Source: Candidatus Segetimicrobium genomatis (GTDB lineage Bacteria; Sysuimicrobiota; Sysuimicrobiia; Sysuimicrobiales; Segetimicrobiaceae). Taken from it: a DNA stretch of 64,000 bases. Where the stretch lies: contig VBAK01000105.1 in NCBI GenBank assembly GCA_005882275.1, forward strand, positions 62,001-126,000. Direction: 5' to 3'. Positions 26,864 through 37,391 of the stretch are shown piece by piece. A program made the translations under genes and the position numbers. The notes below the pieces were generated by a model. It worked only from the letters and a program-made list of their open reading frames with translations. It was not told where the DNA came from and searched no databases. Numbering within the stretch: position 1 is the first letter of the stretch; every line of letters starts with the position of its first letter.

Positions 26864-29183
26864 GGGCGACGATGCGCTCGGGGGACACGGGGCCCTCCGT
26901 GATGCGCGCCCCGAAGGGCGCGAGGGCGTCCTCGATCGCGTTGGCGAGCGCGGCGGGGGGCGCGATCGCCCCGCCTTCGCCCACGCCTTTCACGCCGAGC
27001 GGGTTTCTGGGCGAGGGATGCTCGAGGTGGATCGTCTCGATCCGCGGCACGTCGCGGGCCTTGGGGAGCGCGTAGTCCATCAGGGACGCCGTGAGGAGCT
27101 GTCCGGCGGCGTCGTAGACGAGGGTCTCCCAGAGGCCGCCCCCGACGCCTTGGGCGACCCCGCCGTGGATCTGCCCGTCGACGATCTTGGGGTTGACGAC
27201 GCGGCCGCAGTCGTGCGCGACCACGTATCTGAGGATGGTGACCAGGCCCGTCTCCGGGTCGACGTCGAGCACCGCCACGTGGACGGCGCTCGCAAACGTC
27301 ACCGTCGGCACCGTCTCGACCACCGACGTCTCGAAGATCGGATCGGCCACGCGCCGGCCCTGAAACGTGGGCAGGCTGGACTGCACGATCCCGGCCAGCG
27401 GCAGCCCGCGGCCTGGGGTCCCCTTGACGAACACTTGCCCATCCGCCACGTCGAGATCGGCCTCGCCCGCCTCCAGCAGCGCGGCGGCGGCCCGCACCAG
27501 CTTCTGCCGCACCTCGCCCGCCGCGCGGGCGACGGCGTTGCCGGCGAGGACGAGGCTGCGGCTGGCAAACGTGCCGATCCCGGCGCCGACCTCGCCCGTG
27601 TCGCCCCCGATCACGGTGACGTCGGCCAGGCCGACGCCGAGGGCGTCGGCGGCGATCTGGGCAAACGTGGTTTCATGTCCCTGGCCCTGCGAGCACGCGC
27701 CCGTCGCCACCACGACCTTCCCCGACGCATCCACGCGGACGGTCGCGCTCTCGAAGGGGCCGATGCCGGTCCCTTCGACGTACGCCGCGATCCCCACGCC
27801 GCGGTACACCCCCCGGAGGCGCAGCGCCTGCTGCTCCCGCCGGAGGGCGGCGTACCCGACCGCGTCGAGGGCGCGCTCGAGCGCCTCCGGGAAGTCCCCG
27901 GTATCGTACACGAGCGGGTTCCCATCGCGGTAGAGCAGGCCGACGTCGTACGGCATCTCCTCGAGCCCGATGAGGTTGCGCCGGCGAACGTCGGCGGGGT
28001 CCAGGCCGAGTTGGCGCGCCAGGCGGTCCAGCATCCGTTCCATGACGAACACCGCCTCAGGGCGGCCCGCGCCCCGGTAGGGAGCGTGCGGCGTCTTATT
28101 CGTCAGGACCGACCGGGCGTCGAACGCGGCGTGCTTGATGCGGTAGGGTCCCAGCATGTGCGCGACCGTGTTGTACGGCTGCACGATCCCCCAGGGATTG
28201 TAGGCGCCTTGATCGAGCAGGAACCGGTCCCGGAACCCGAGGATCGTGCCGTCCGCGGCGGCCGCGATCTCGGCGTCGTGAAGCTGCTCCCGCGAGTGGG
28301 TGGCGCTCTCGAGGTGCTCGCGGCGGGTTTCGATCCATTTCACCGGCCGGCGCAGCCGGGCGGCGGCGGCCGGGATCAGGATATCCTCGGGGTACACCGA
28401 GCACTTGGTGCCAAACCCTCCGCCGACATCGGGGGCGACGACCCGCACCCGGTGGGCCGGCAGGCCGAGGCAGTCCGTGAGCGCGCGCTGCACGAGGTGC
28501 GGCACCTGCGTCGACGTCCAGACGGTGATGCCTCCGTCCCGGAGATCGGGGACCGCCAGGATTCCCCGCGGCTCGATGGGCATCCCCGCGGACCGTGAAA
28601 TCCTGAGGCGCTCCCGCAGCCGAACCGGCGCCGCGGCGAACGCCCGGTCGGGATCGCCCACGCTGAGCGCAAAGTGGACGGCGACATTATCGTCCCACCC
28701 CTCGTGGAGCCGGGGAGCGGCAGGATCGAGTCCCTGCTCCACGTCGGTGACGGCGGGGAGGGGGTCGTAGTCGATCTCGACGAGCCCGAGGGCGTCTTCG
28801 GCCGCCGCCCGGTCCTCCGCCAGCACGACGGCGATCGGCTCGCCGGCATAGCGGACCGTCCTCGCCGCCAGCGGGACCCCGGGCGCCGCGCGCACGCGGA
28901 AGCTCACCCGCGCCGCCAGCGGGGGCGTCGGCAGGCCGACCGACGGCAGCGGGCGGAGCGCGCCCGCGAGGTCGTCCTGGGCCAGGCACGCCGCGACCGA
29001 TGGATGGGCCCGCGCACGGTCGAGCCGGACCGCGACGAGCCGGGCGTGGGCGCGGGCGCTGCGGACCACGGCGGCGTGCAGGCACCCGGCGGCGGAGAGA
29101 TCATCCACGAACCGGCCGCGGCCCGCGAGCAGCCGCGGGTCTTCGTGCCTGCGGACGGCGGCGCCGACGTACCTGCCGCTCAT
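26829..29183 (-). CDS. Xanthine dehydrogenase family molybdopterin-binding (large) subunit
   Basis: MSGRYVGAAVRRHEDPRLLAGRGRFVDD; 'PDVGGGFGTKCSVYPED', 'HAPYRGAGRPEAVFVMERMLD', 'QGQGHETTFAQIAADALGV', 'GVKGVGEGGAIAPPAALANAIEDAL'. Confidence 0.93.
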   Translation of the reverse strand: MSGRYVGAAVRRHEDPRLLAGRGRFVDDLSAAGCLHAAVVRSARAHARLVAVRLDRARAHPSVAACLAQDDLAGALRPLPSVGLPTPPLAARVSFRVRAAPGVPLAARTVRYAGEPIAVVLAEDRAAAEDALGLVEIDYDPLPAVTDVEQGLDPAAPRLHEGWDDNVAVHFALSVGDPDRAFAAAPVRLRERLRISRSAGMPIEPRGILAVPDLRDGGITVWTSTQVPHLVQRALTDCLGLPAHRVRVVAPDVGGGFGTKCSVYPEDILIPAAAARLRRPVKWIETRREHLESATHSREQLHDAEIAAAADGTILGFRDRFLLDQGAYNPWGIVQPYNTVAHMLGPYRIKHAAFDARSVLTNKTPHAPYRGAGRPEAVFVMERMLDRLARQLGLDPADVRRRNLIGLEEMPYDVGLLYRDGNPLVYDTGDFPEALERALDAVGYAALRREQQALRLRGVYRGVGIAAYVEGTGIGPFESATVRVDASGKVVVATGACSQGQGHETTFAQIAADALGVGLADVTVIGGDTGEVGAGIGTFASRSLVLAGNAVARAAGEVRQKLVRAAAALLEAGEADLDVADGQVFVKGTPGRGLPLAGIVQSSLPTFQGRRVADPIFETSVVETVPTVTFASAVHVAVLDVDPETGLVTILRYVVAHDCGRVVNPKIVDGQIHGGVAQGVGGGLWETLVYDAAGQLLTASLMDYALPKARDVPRIETIHLEHPSPRNPLGVKGVGEGGAIAPPAALANAIEDALAPFGARITEGPVSPERIVALIAAAAPTPRE

Positions 29184-30100
29184 CCGGCCGGGAGCGCGCA
29201 GGGGGAAGGTCCCACGGCCGCGCTCACCCTTGAGACAGGCGGGGGTCGAGGGCGTCGTGGAGCCCGTCCCCGGCGAGGTTGAAGCCGAGGACCACCAGGG
29301 CGATCGCCACCCCCGGGGCGAGCGCCGCCCAGAAGGCCGTGAGGAGATATTTGTAGCTGTCGGAGAGCATCGCGCCCCACTCGGGGGTGGGGGGTTGGGC
29401 GCCCAGGCCGAGGAAGCCGAGGGCCGCGGCGTCGAGGATGGCGCCGGCGACCCCGAGGGTCGCCTGGACGACCAGCGGGGACGCCGCGTTCGGCAGAATC
29501 GCCCGCAGGAGCACACGCCACGCCCGCGCGCCCATCGCCCGCGCCGCCGTGACGTATTCGTGTTCCTTGATCGCGAGGGTGGAGGCCCGCGCGACGCGCG
29601 CGTACACCGGGATGTTCACGATGCTCACGGCGAGGATCGTGTTGTTGAGGCCAGGGCCGCGCATCGCCACGATGCCGATGGCCAGGATCACGGAAGGAAA
29701 GGCGAGCATGACGTCCATCATCCGCATGATGACGCCGTCCATCCGCCCGCCCACGTACCCCGCCGCGATGCCGAGCAGCGCTCCCGTGACGAGCGCCCCG
29801 GAGACGGCGGCGAGCCCGACCGTCATGGAGATCCGCGCCCCGTAGATCACGCGGCTGAAGACGTCGCGTCCCAACTCGTCGGTCCCGATCCAATGCAGCC
29901 CCGACGGCGATTTGAGGCGGCCGAGGAGGTTCTCGTCATCGTATCCCGCCGGGGCGATCTTCGGGGCGAGGAGGGCGATCAGCGTAAAGAGCGCGATCAG
30001 GCCGAAGCCGATCCGGGCGTTGCCGTTCCGCCAGAACCGCTTGACGGCCATCCGCAGCGCCGAGCGCTCGGCGCGGCGCATCGCCGGGTGCGCGGCCAGG

Positions 30101-31105
<1,005 letters not shown>

Positions 31106-31176
31106 CGTAAATACCAGGCGGGGGCCGCGAAGGCGCTCACCCTCGTGGCCCCCGGCCGGGTTGCCCGCCGGAGCGG

Positions 31177-32781
31177 TTACTTGAGTTCGACGGTCTCCAT
31201 GTACTCGTTGGCGTCCGGCTGCCCCACGAGCCCCTCGACGTTCTTGCGCATCAGGAGCGGGACTTTCGCGTGCGCGATCGGGATGTCCCGGTAGTCGCTG
31301 AGGATCATCTGCTCCGCCTGCGCGTACAGCTTCGCCCGTTCGGCCTGGCTCACGGCGACCTTGCCTTTATTGATCGCGTCGAACACCGCCGGGTTGTTGT
31401 ACGAGAGGTAGGCGTTGCCGGGGTCGTACTTCGGGAAGAAGAACCCCATCCAGTCGTCGGGATCGCCGTTGTCGCCGATCCACCCGATCATGAAGATGGG
31501 AAACTTGTTGGTCTTGCGGTCCTTGAGGTACGCGGCCCAGTCCTCGGTCATCAGGTGGACCCGGATGCCGATCCTGCCGAGGTCGCTGGCGATCGCCGTG
31601 CCGATCTCTTTGCCCGCCGGGAAGTAGGGGCGGCTCACCGGGATGTACCAGAAGTCGAGCGAGAACCCGTTGGGGTACTTCGCCTCGGCCAGGAGTTGCC
31701 TGGCTTTTGCGGGATTATAGTCGTACCCCATCCCGGTTTGCGCCCGGCCCCACATTAACGGCGGCATGTGCTGCTGGGCCACCTCGCCGAATCCGGCATA
31801 CAGACCCTGGACGATCGCCGGCCGGTTGATCGCGATGGCCACGGCCTGGCGGATCCGCTTGTCCTTGAAGAGGTCGTTGTTCATGTTGAACCGGACCCAG
31901 CCGGTGTTGAACGGCGGCCGGAACCCCACCTTGAGGGTGGGATCGTTCTGCGCCACCTTCACGTCATCCGTGTTCGGCAGCTCCATCGCATGGACCTCAT
32001 TGGCCCTGAGGGCGAGGAACCGGGCGGCGTTGTCCTTGATCACCCGCATCACGATCCGCCGGGTCTTGGGAAGCCCTTTGCGGAAGAAGCTGGGGTTGGC
32101 CTCCAGGGTGATATGGTCGTCCCGGATCCACTCCACGAACTTGTACGGGCCGGTGCCGACCGGATGCTGGCCCACGCCCTCGCCGCCGTACTTCTGGAAC
32201 GAGGCGGGGCTGGCCATGTCAAAGGAGATGATGGAGAGGTTGTAGACCAGGGGGGCGTTCGGTTTGTTCAGGACGACCTGCAGCGTGTACGGGTCGACCA
32301 CCCGGGCTTCCTTGAAGGAGTCCGCCATGAAGTCGTTCCAGTACTCGAAATCGAAGCCCTTCACGGCGTGATACGGGTTCTTGGGGTCGGCCATCCGGTC
32401 GAAGTTGAACTTGGCGGCCTCCGCGTTCCACGGGGTGCCGTCGTGGAACGTCACGCCCTTGCGCAGCTTGAACGTCCAGACGAGGCCGTCGGGTGAGACC
32501 GACCAGCTCTCCGCCAGGTCGGGCTCGATGTCGGTCTGGCCCTGCTTGGCCCGGACGAGGAGGTTGTAGACCTGGGTGGTCACCTCCGATGTCTCGCCAT
32601 TCGAGCTCACCTGGTTGTCGAGCGTGTCCGCGTCTCCCGATTTTCCCCAGACAAACGTGTCGTTCATTTGAGCGGCCCACCCCACGCGGGCGGCCGGCGA
32701 AAAGAGGAGCCCGGCCGCGAGGCAGCCGATCGTCGCGAGGGCCAGGACCGCGCCTCTCGAGAGCCTTGCCTGTGTCACCAT
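31177..32781 (-). CDS. dppA: ABC transporter extracellular solute-binding protein, family 5 (DppA-like)
   Basis: 'LAESWSVSPDGLVWTFKLRKGVTFHDGTPWNAEAAKFNFDRM', 'HPVGTGPYKFVEW', signal peptide. Confidence 0.93.
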   Translation of the reverse strand: MVTQARLSRGAVLALATIGCLAAGLLFSPAARVGWAAQMNDTFVWGKSGDADTLDNQVSSNGETSEVTTQVYNLLVRAKQGQTDIEPDLAESWSVSPDGLVWTFKLRKGVTFHDGTPWNAEAAKFNFDRMADPKNPYHAVKGFDFEYWNDFMADSFKEARVVDPYTLQVVLNKPNAPLVYNLSIISFDMASPASFQKYGGEGVGQHPVGTGPYKFVEWIRDDHITLEANPSFFRKGLPKTRRIVMRVIKDNAARFLALRANEVHAMELPNTDDVKVAQNDPTLKVGFRPPFNTGWVRFNMNNDLFKDKRIRQAVAIAINRPAIVQGLYAGFGEVAQQHMPPLMWGRAQTGMGYDYNPAKARQLLAEAKYPNGFSLDFWYIPVSRPYFPAGKEIGTAIASDLGRIGIRVHLMTEDWAAYLKDRKTNKFPIFMIGWIGDNGDPDDWMGFFFPKYDPGNAYLSYNNPAVFDAINKGKVAVSQAERAKLYAQAEQMILSDYRDIPIAHAKVPLLMRKNVEGLVGQPDANEYMETVELK

Positions 32782-32953
32782 GATCTCTCCCTCCGCTCTG
32801 GCCTGCGTCTCGAACGCATCCTTGTATTCGGGCGGGCGCCCGCCCGGTCCTTTGAATGCAAAACCCCGGGCGGGGGGTCGGGCACGTCGCCCGGTCTTCC
32901 CGGAGCCGCTCCGTGCTCTGCGGCGCGTTCCGCGGCTGTGCTATAATAATCTA

Positions 32954-33231
32954 TGGAAGTTGCAGCGCACGTGCTTCATCAGTCTGGCTGTGACGGGGAC
33001 AAGTACGCCGGCAGCAGCCGGAAGAGAGGCGGGGCCTTAGGCTGAGAGCCCTGCCCGGGTGCCCGGCCGAAGACCACCCCTGAGCCGCAGGCGATGACCA
33101 TGCCTGCCGGGTGCGCCCGAGAGCGCGCGGCGAGTGCCCCCCGGGGAGGGGGGAAGATGGGTGGAACCGCGGCGGCCTCCGTCCCATGCGGGCGGGGGCG
33201 TTTGTATTTCTCTAGGGGCTGGAGGGCCGGG
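32954..33231 (+). promoter_or_regulatory. T-box riboswitch leader upstream of thrS
   Basis: T-box core GGGTGGAACCGCG at 33159-33171; stem I GACGGGGACAAGTA...CCACCCCTGAGC with GCCGG/CCGGC; specifier-loop ACC (33073-33075) followed by A; downstream imperfect hairpin plus GTTTGTATTTCTCT; extended -10 TGCTATAAT at 32939-32947. Confidence 0.85.
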
Positions 33232-35151
33232 ATGGAACAGGTGGCGGTGAAGTTCGCGGATGGATCGGCGCGGCGGTATCCGCGCGGGACGACGCTCGCG
33301 GCGCTCGCGGCGGAGACGGGCCGCCGCGACATCCTGGCCGCTCGGGTCGACGGGGCGCCGCGCGATCTCGCCGCCCCGCTCGAGCGCGATGCCGCGGTGG
33401 AGTGGCTGACGTTTGGCGACCCGGCCGGGCGGGAGATCTACTGGCACAGCACCGCGCACCTGCTTGCGCAGGCCGTGCGGGAGCTGTTCCCGCAGGCCAA
33501 ACTGGCGATCGGTCCTCCGATCGAGGACGGGTTCTACTATGACTTCGACATCGGCCGGCCGTTTACGCCCGAGGATCTGGAGGCGATCGAGGCGCGGATG
33601 CGCGAGCTGGCGAAGCGCGACGAGCCGATCGAGCGGATCGCCGTCAGGCGGAACGACGCGGTTCGGGCGTTCCAGAGCGGCGGGGAAACATACAAGGCCG
33701 AACTGCTCGAGGGGATTTCCGACGATCCGGTGAGCTTCTACCGCCAGGACGGGTTCCAGGACATGTGCCGGGGTCCCCATCTGCCGTCCACCGGCTGGAT
33801 CAAGGCGGTCAAGCTGCTCAGCACCTCCGGCGCGTACTGGCGGGGGGACGAGCACCGGGAGATGCTCCAGCGCATCTACGGGATCTCGTTTCCCACCCAG
33901 GAAGCGCTCGACGCGTATCTGGCCCGCCTGGAGGAGGCCAAACGGCGGGATCACCGCAAGCTGGGGCGGGAGCTGCAGCTCTTCGCCTCGGTGGAGGAGG
34001 TCGGCCAGGGGCTGCCCCTGTGGCTGCCGCGGGGCGCGACGGTGCGGCGGGTCCTGGAGCGGTACATCATCGACCTGGAAGAGGGGCTCGGCTACCACCA
34101 CGTGCACACCCCCGATCTGGCGAACACCCAGCTCTATAAGATCAGCGGCCATTGGGATCACTATCGGGAGAACATGTATCCTCCCATGAAGGTCGACAAC
34201 GAAGAACTGGTCCTGCGCCCGATGAACTGTCCGCACCACATCATGATCTACAAGAACCGGCAGCACAGCTACCGCGACCTGCCGGTCCGGATTGCGGAGC
34301 TGGGCAACATGTACCGTTACGAGCGGTCGGGGGTGCTGTCCGGGCTGGCCCGCGTGCGCGGGATGACGCTCAACGATGCCCATATCTTCTGCCGCCCCGA
34401 CCAGCTCACCGACGAGTTCATGTCCGTCGTCCGCCTCATCCAGCGCGTCTACGAGGATCTGGGATTCCGGGACTACTGGTACCGCGTGTCGCTCCGGGAC
34501 CCGGCCGACCGCGCGAAGTTCGTGCACAACGACGCCATGTGGGACCTCGCGGAGCACAAGCTGCGCGAAGCCATGACCGCGCTCGGCCTGCGGTTCGTCG
34601 AAGCCAGGGGAGAGGCGTCGTTCTATGGGCCGAAGCTGGACGTGCAGGTCCCCAACGTCATGGGCAAGGATGAAACGATCTCGACGGTGCAGATCGATTT
34701 CTATCTCCCGGAGCGCTTCGGGCTGGAGTATATCGGGGAAGACTCGCAGCCCCACCGCCCCGTGATGATCCACCGCGGCGTGATCAGCACCCTGGAGCGG
34801 ATGATGGCGTTTCTGATCGAGCTCTACGCGGGGGCGTTCCCGCTGTGGCTCGCCCCCGAGCAGGTCCGGGTGCTGCCGATCGCCGACCGGCATCTGGCCT
34901 ACGCGCGCCGCGTCCAGGAAACGCTCCGGGGCGCCGGCATCCGCGCGGGGGTGGACGCCGGCAGCGAGCGGACCGGGCACAAGATCCGCGAGGCGCAGTT
35001 GATGAAGGTGCCCTACATGCTCGTGGTCGGCAACCGGGAGGAGGAGCAGGAGACGGTCGCGGTGCGGAGCCGCGGCGCAGGCGACGAGGGGGCGGCGCCG
35101 CTGGCGGCGTTCACCGACCGGCTCGTCCGGGAGATCGCGTCGCGGCGCTAG
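33232..35151 (+). CDS. thrS: Threonyl-tRNA synthetase
   Basis: 'HSTAHLLAQAVRELFPQAKLAIGPPIEDGFYYDFD', 'MNCPHHIMIYKNRQHSYRDLPVRIAELGNMYRYERSGVLSGL', 'HRGVISTLERMMAFLIE'. Confidence 0.97.
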   Translation: MEQVAVKFADGSARRYPRGTTLAALAAETGRRDILAARVDGAPRDLAAPLERDAAVEWLTFGDPAGREIYWHSTAHLLAQAVRELFPQAKLAIGPPIEDGFYYDFDIGRPFTPEDLEAIEARMRELAKRDEPIERIAVRRNDAVRAFQSGGETYKAELLEGISDDPVSFYRQDGFQDMCRGPHLPSTGWIKAVKLLSTSGAYWRGDEHREMLQRIYGISFPTQEALDAYLARLEEAKRRDHRKLGRELQLFASVEEVGQGLPLWLPRGATVRRVLERYIIDLEEGLGYHHVHTPDLANTQLYKISGHWDHYRENMYPPMKVDNEELVLRPMNCPHHIMIYKNRQHSYRDLPVRIAELGNMYRYERSGVLSGLARVRGMTLNDAHIFCRPDQLTDEFMSVVRLIQRVYEDLGFRDYWYRVSLRDPADRAKFVHNDAMWDLAEHKLREAMTALGLRFVEARGEASFYGPKLDVQVPNVMGKDETISTVQIDFYLPERFGLEYIGEDSQPHRPVMIHRGVISTLERMMAFLIELYAGAFPLWLAPEQVRVLPIADRHLAYARRVQETLRGAGIRAGVDAGSERTGHKIREAQLMKVPYMLVVGNREEEQETVAVRSRGAGDEGAAPLAAFTDRLVREIASRR

Positions 35152-35211
35152 CGGGGCGCCGGGGGACCGGCCGGTCCGGCACCGACGCGCCCGCGCGCGG
35201 CGCCGGGCGGC

Positions 35212-35841
35212 TCAGGGCTGGTGCGCCCGCAGGTGGAGGGTGACCGTCACCGGGTCCCGGGCGACGAAGATGAAAGCCCGCGGGTACGGGATTCCGTAGT
35301 CGGCCATCCGGACGGTCGCCGTGCCGTCGGCCAGGTAGTCGCGGGCGAGCGCGGTGACCACGGCGGGGAATTCGATTGCGCGCGTCACGTCGCGGATCGT
35401 CAGGCTCCCCCGCACCGTCGCCGGAAACGGGTGGATGCCGAGCCCGGGGCGCGCGGTCACTTCCCCCGTGAACGAGATCCTGGGGTACCGGCCGGTCTCG
35501 AGAAAGGTCGACCGCATGGCGGCGTCCCGGATCCCGCCGCCGGTCGTGATCGCGCCGGAGGCGATCCCGGCGTCGACCCGGGCGACGTACTCCTCCCCCT
35601 CGCCCCGCGCCTCCACCGCAACGCGGCCGGTGACCTGGGTGGTCCGGCCGGAGAATCCGCCGCGGTTGTCCGGGACGCGGAAGACCACCGAGGAGTCCCC
35701 CGGCACGATCTCGAAGGTGCCGGTGGGGAGGAGCACCAGCCCCTCCACCATGGACGGAGCCCACAGCGCCGTCAGGACGGCCAGCCCCCCGATGAGCATC
35801 GCGCCGCGGCGCATCGCGGCCTCCTCTCCCCGGTTCTTCAA
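35212..35841 (-). CDS. YceI family protein (signal peptide)
   Basis: 'TFEIVPGDSSVVFRVPDNRGGFSGRTTQVTGRV', 'RYPRISFTGEV', 'GSLTIRDVTRAIEFPAVV'. Confidence 0.88.
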   Translation of the reverse strand: MKNRGEEAAMRRGAMLIGGLAVLTALWAPSMVEGLVLLPTGTFEIVPGDSSVVFRVPDNRGGFSGRTTQVTGRVAVEARGEGEEYVARVDAGIASGAITTGGGIRDAAMRSTFLETGRYPRISFTGEVTARPGLGIHPFPATVRGSLTIRDVTRAIEFPAVVTALARDYLADGTATVRMADYGIPYPRAFIFVARDPVTVTLHLRAHQP

Positions 35842-35898
35842 TGGACCGTACCCGATGAGTGTGTCGCCACGATCACGGCAGGGGGGACGCTGCCCCCG

Positions 35899-36921
35899 GT
35901 GACGCCGCCCGGCCGGCGCCGGCCGGCCCCGCCCGCCGCGGGGGCCTCATCGAAACCCGCGCCCGCCGTCTATCTGATCGTCGGCGAGGAGGAGTGGCTG
36001 GCGGAGGCGGCCCTGCGAACGCTCCTGGACGACCTCCTGCCTCTCGAAGAGCGCGACCTCAACCTGGACGTCGTGGACGCCGGCGAGACCCCGGTCCAGG
36101 ATATCGTGATGCGGTGCGAGACGCTGCCGTTCTTTGGGAGCCGCCGCGCCGTCGTGGTCCGGCGGGGCGAGGACCTCAACGCCGCCGACCAGGACGCGCT
36201 CGCCGCCTACCTCGAGCGCGGCGCGCCGCCCTCGGTGGTGATCATCGTCGCCGAAAAGATGGATCGCCGCCGCCAGCTCTTCGCGGTCCTGCAGCGCACC
36301 GGCCGGATCATTCCCTGCGAGCCGCCGGACGCCGGAGCGCTGCCCGGCTGGATCCGGGCCAGGGTGGAGGAGTCGGGGAAGACGATTCCCGCCGATGCGG
36401 CGCAGACGCTCGTGGTGCTGGCGGGTGGCTCGCTGCGAGAACTGGCGTCGGAGATCGGAAAATTGGTCTCCTACGCCGGCGATCGACGGGCCATCACAAG
36501 CGAAGACGTGCGCGCCGTGGCCAGCCATGTCGCCGAGGCCACCGTGTTCGAATTGATGGACGCCCTGGGGCGCCGGCAGGCCGATCTGGCGCTCAGGCTG
36601 CTCCAGACGGTGCTGGCCGAGGAGGCGCCGGTCAAGGTGCTCTTCATGCTGGGGGACCAGATCCGCATGCTGCTGAAGACGAAGACCCTCCTGGAGCGGC
36701 ACGCCGCTCCCGGGCGGCGGCCGCCTCAGGCCGCGATCCGAGAGGCGCTCGGAACGCGGGCGTTTCTGTTCGAACGCTACAAGGCCCAGGTCGAGGCGTT
36801 CGGCCGGCTGGACGTGTCGAGGGTCCTTGGGCTGCTCATGGAAACGGACACGGAAATCAAGACAGGCCAGAAGCCGCCCCGGCTGGCGCTCGAAACCCTC
36901 ATCGTGGGGCTCTGTGTCTAA
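35899..36921 (+). CDS. holA: DNA polymerase III subunit delta (start uncertain)
   Basis: 'PAVYLIVGEEEWLAEAALRTLLDDLLP', 'LPFFGSRRAVVVRRGE', 'LAGGSLRELASEIGKLVSYAGD', 'FELMDALGRRQADLALRLLQTVL'. Confidence 0.9.
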   Translation: MTPPGRRRPAPPAAGASSKPAPAVYLIVGEEEWLAEAALRTLLDDLLPLEERDLNLDVVDAGETPVQDIVMRCETLPFFGSRRAVVVRRGEDLNAADQDALAAYLERGAPPSVVIIVAEKMDRRRQLFAVLQRTGRIIPCEPPDAGALPGWIRARVEESGKTIPADAAQTLVVLAGGSLRELASEIGKLVSYAGDRRAITSEDVRAVASHVAEATVFELMDALGRRQADLALRLLQTVLAEEAPVKVLFMLGDQIRMLLKTKTLLERHAAPGRRPPQAAIREALGTRAFLFERYKAQVEAFGRLDVSRVLGLLMETDTEIKTGQKPPRLALETLIVGLCV

Positions 36922-36946
36922 AGGAATGCCGGATCAGGCGTGACGC

Positions 36947-37231
36947 TCAAGCGGGGGAGGCGGCGTGCGGGACGCTCCCCGGCGCGGGCCGGGCGACGCG
37001 CCGGACCAGGCGGGACTTGCTCCTGGCCGCGGCGTTCGGATGGATGATCCCCTTGCGCGCCGCCGAGTCCAGCTGCTTGATCGCCGCCAGGACCTCGGGC
37101 GCGCCCGGCGCGGCCGCCTGCCGGGCGTTTTTCACAAGGGTCTTGAGCATGGACCGAACCGCCTGGTTCCGGGCGGTCCGCCTGACCGTCTGACGCTTCC
37201 GCTTCAGGCCGGATTTCGAGCGCTTCGCCAA
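36947..37231 (-). CDS. rpsT: 30S ribosomal protein S20
   Basis: AKRSKSGLKRKRQTVRRTARNQAVRSMLKTLVKNARQ...AARKGIIHPNAAARSKSRLVRRV; TTG start. Confidence 0.93.
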   Translation of the reverse strand: MAKRSKSGLKRKRQTVRRTARNQAVRSMLKTLVKNARQAAAPGAPEVLAAIKQLDSAARKGIIHPNAAARSKSRLVRRVARPAPGSVPHAASPA

Positions 37232-37391
37232 CCAAGCACCCCCATGGCAGCCTCTCCGGTCCGCGGTATCGGCGCATCACCCGGCCGGAGCAGGCGTCGC
37301 CCATTGTAGCATACGGCCGGTGAAGGTGTCACCTCGTCCACGCGTGACGCGCGGCGGGGCGCGCGGCCCGCCATGTTATAATGGCGGACAG

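Noticed and set aside
33094-33231. N-terminal extension of the thrS ORF
   Set aside because: Lies within the T-box leader; ThrRS homology begins at MEQVAVKF (33232)
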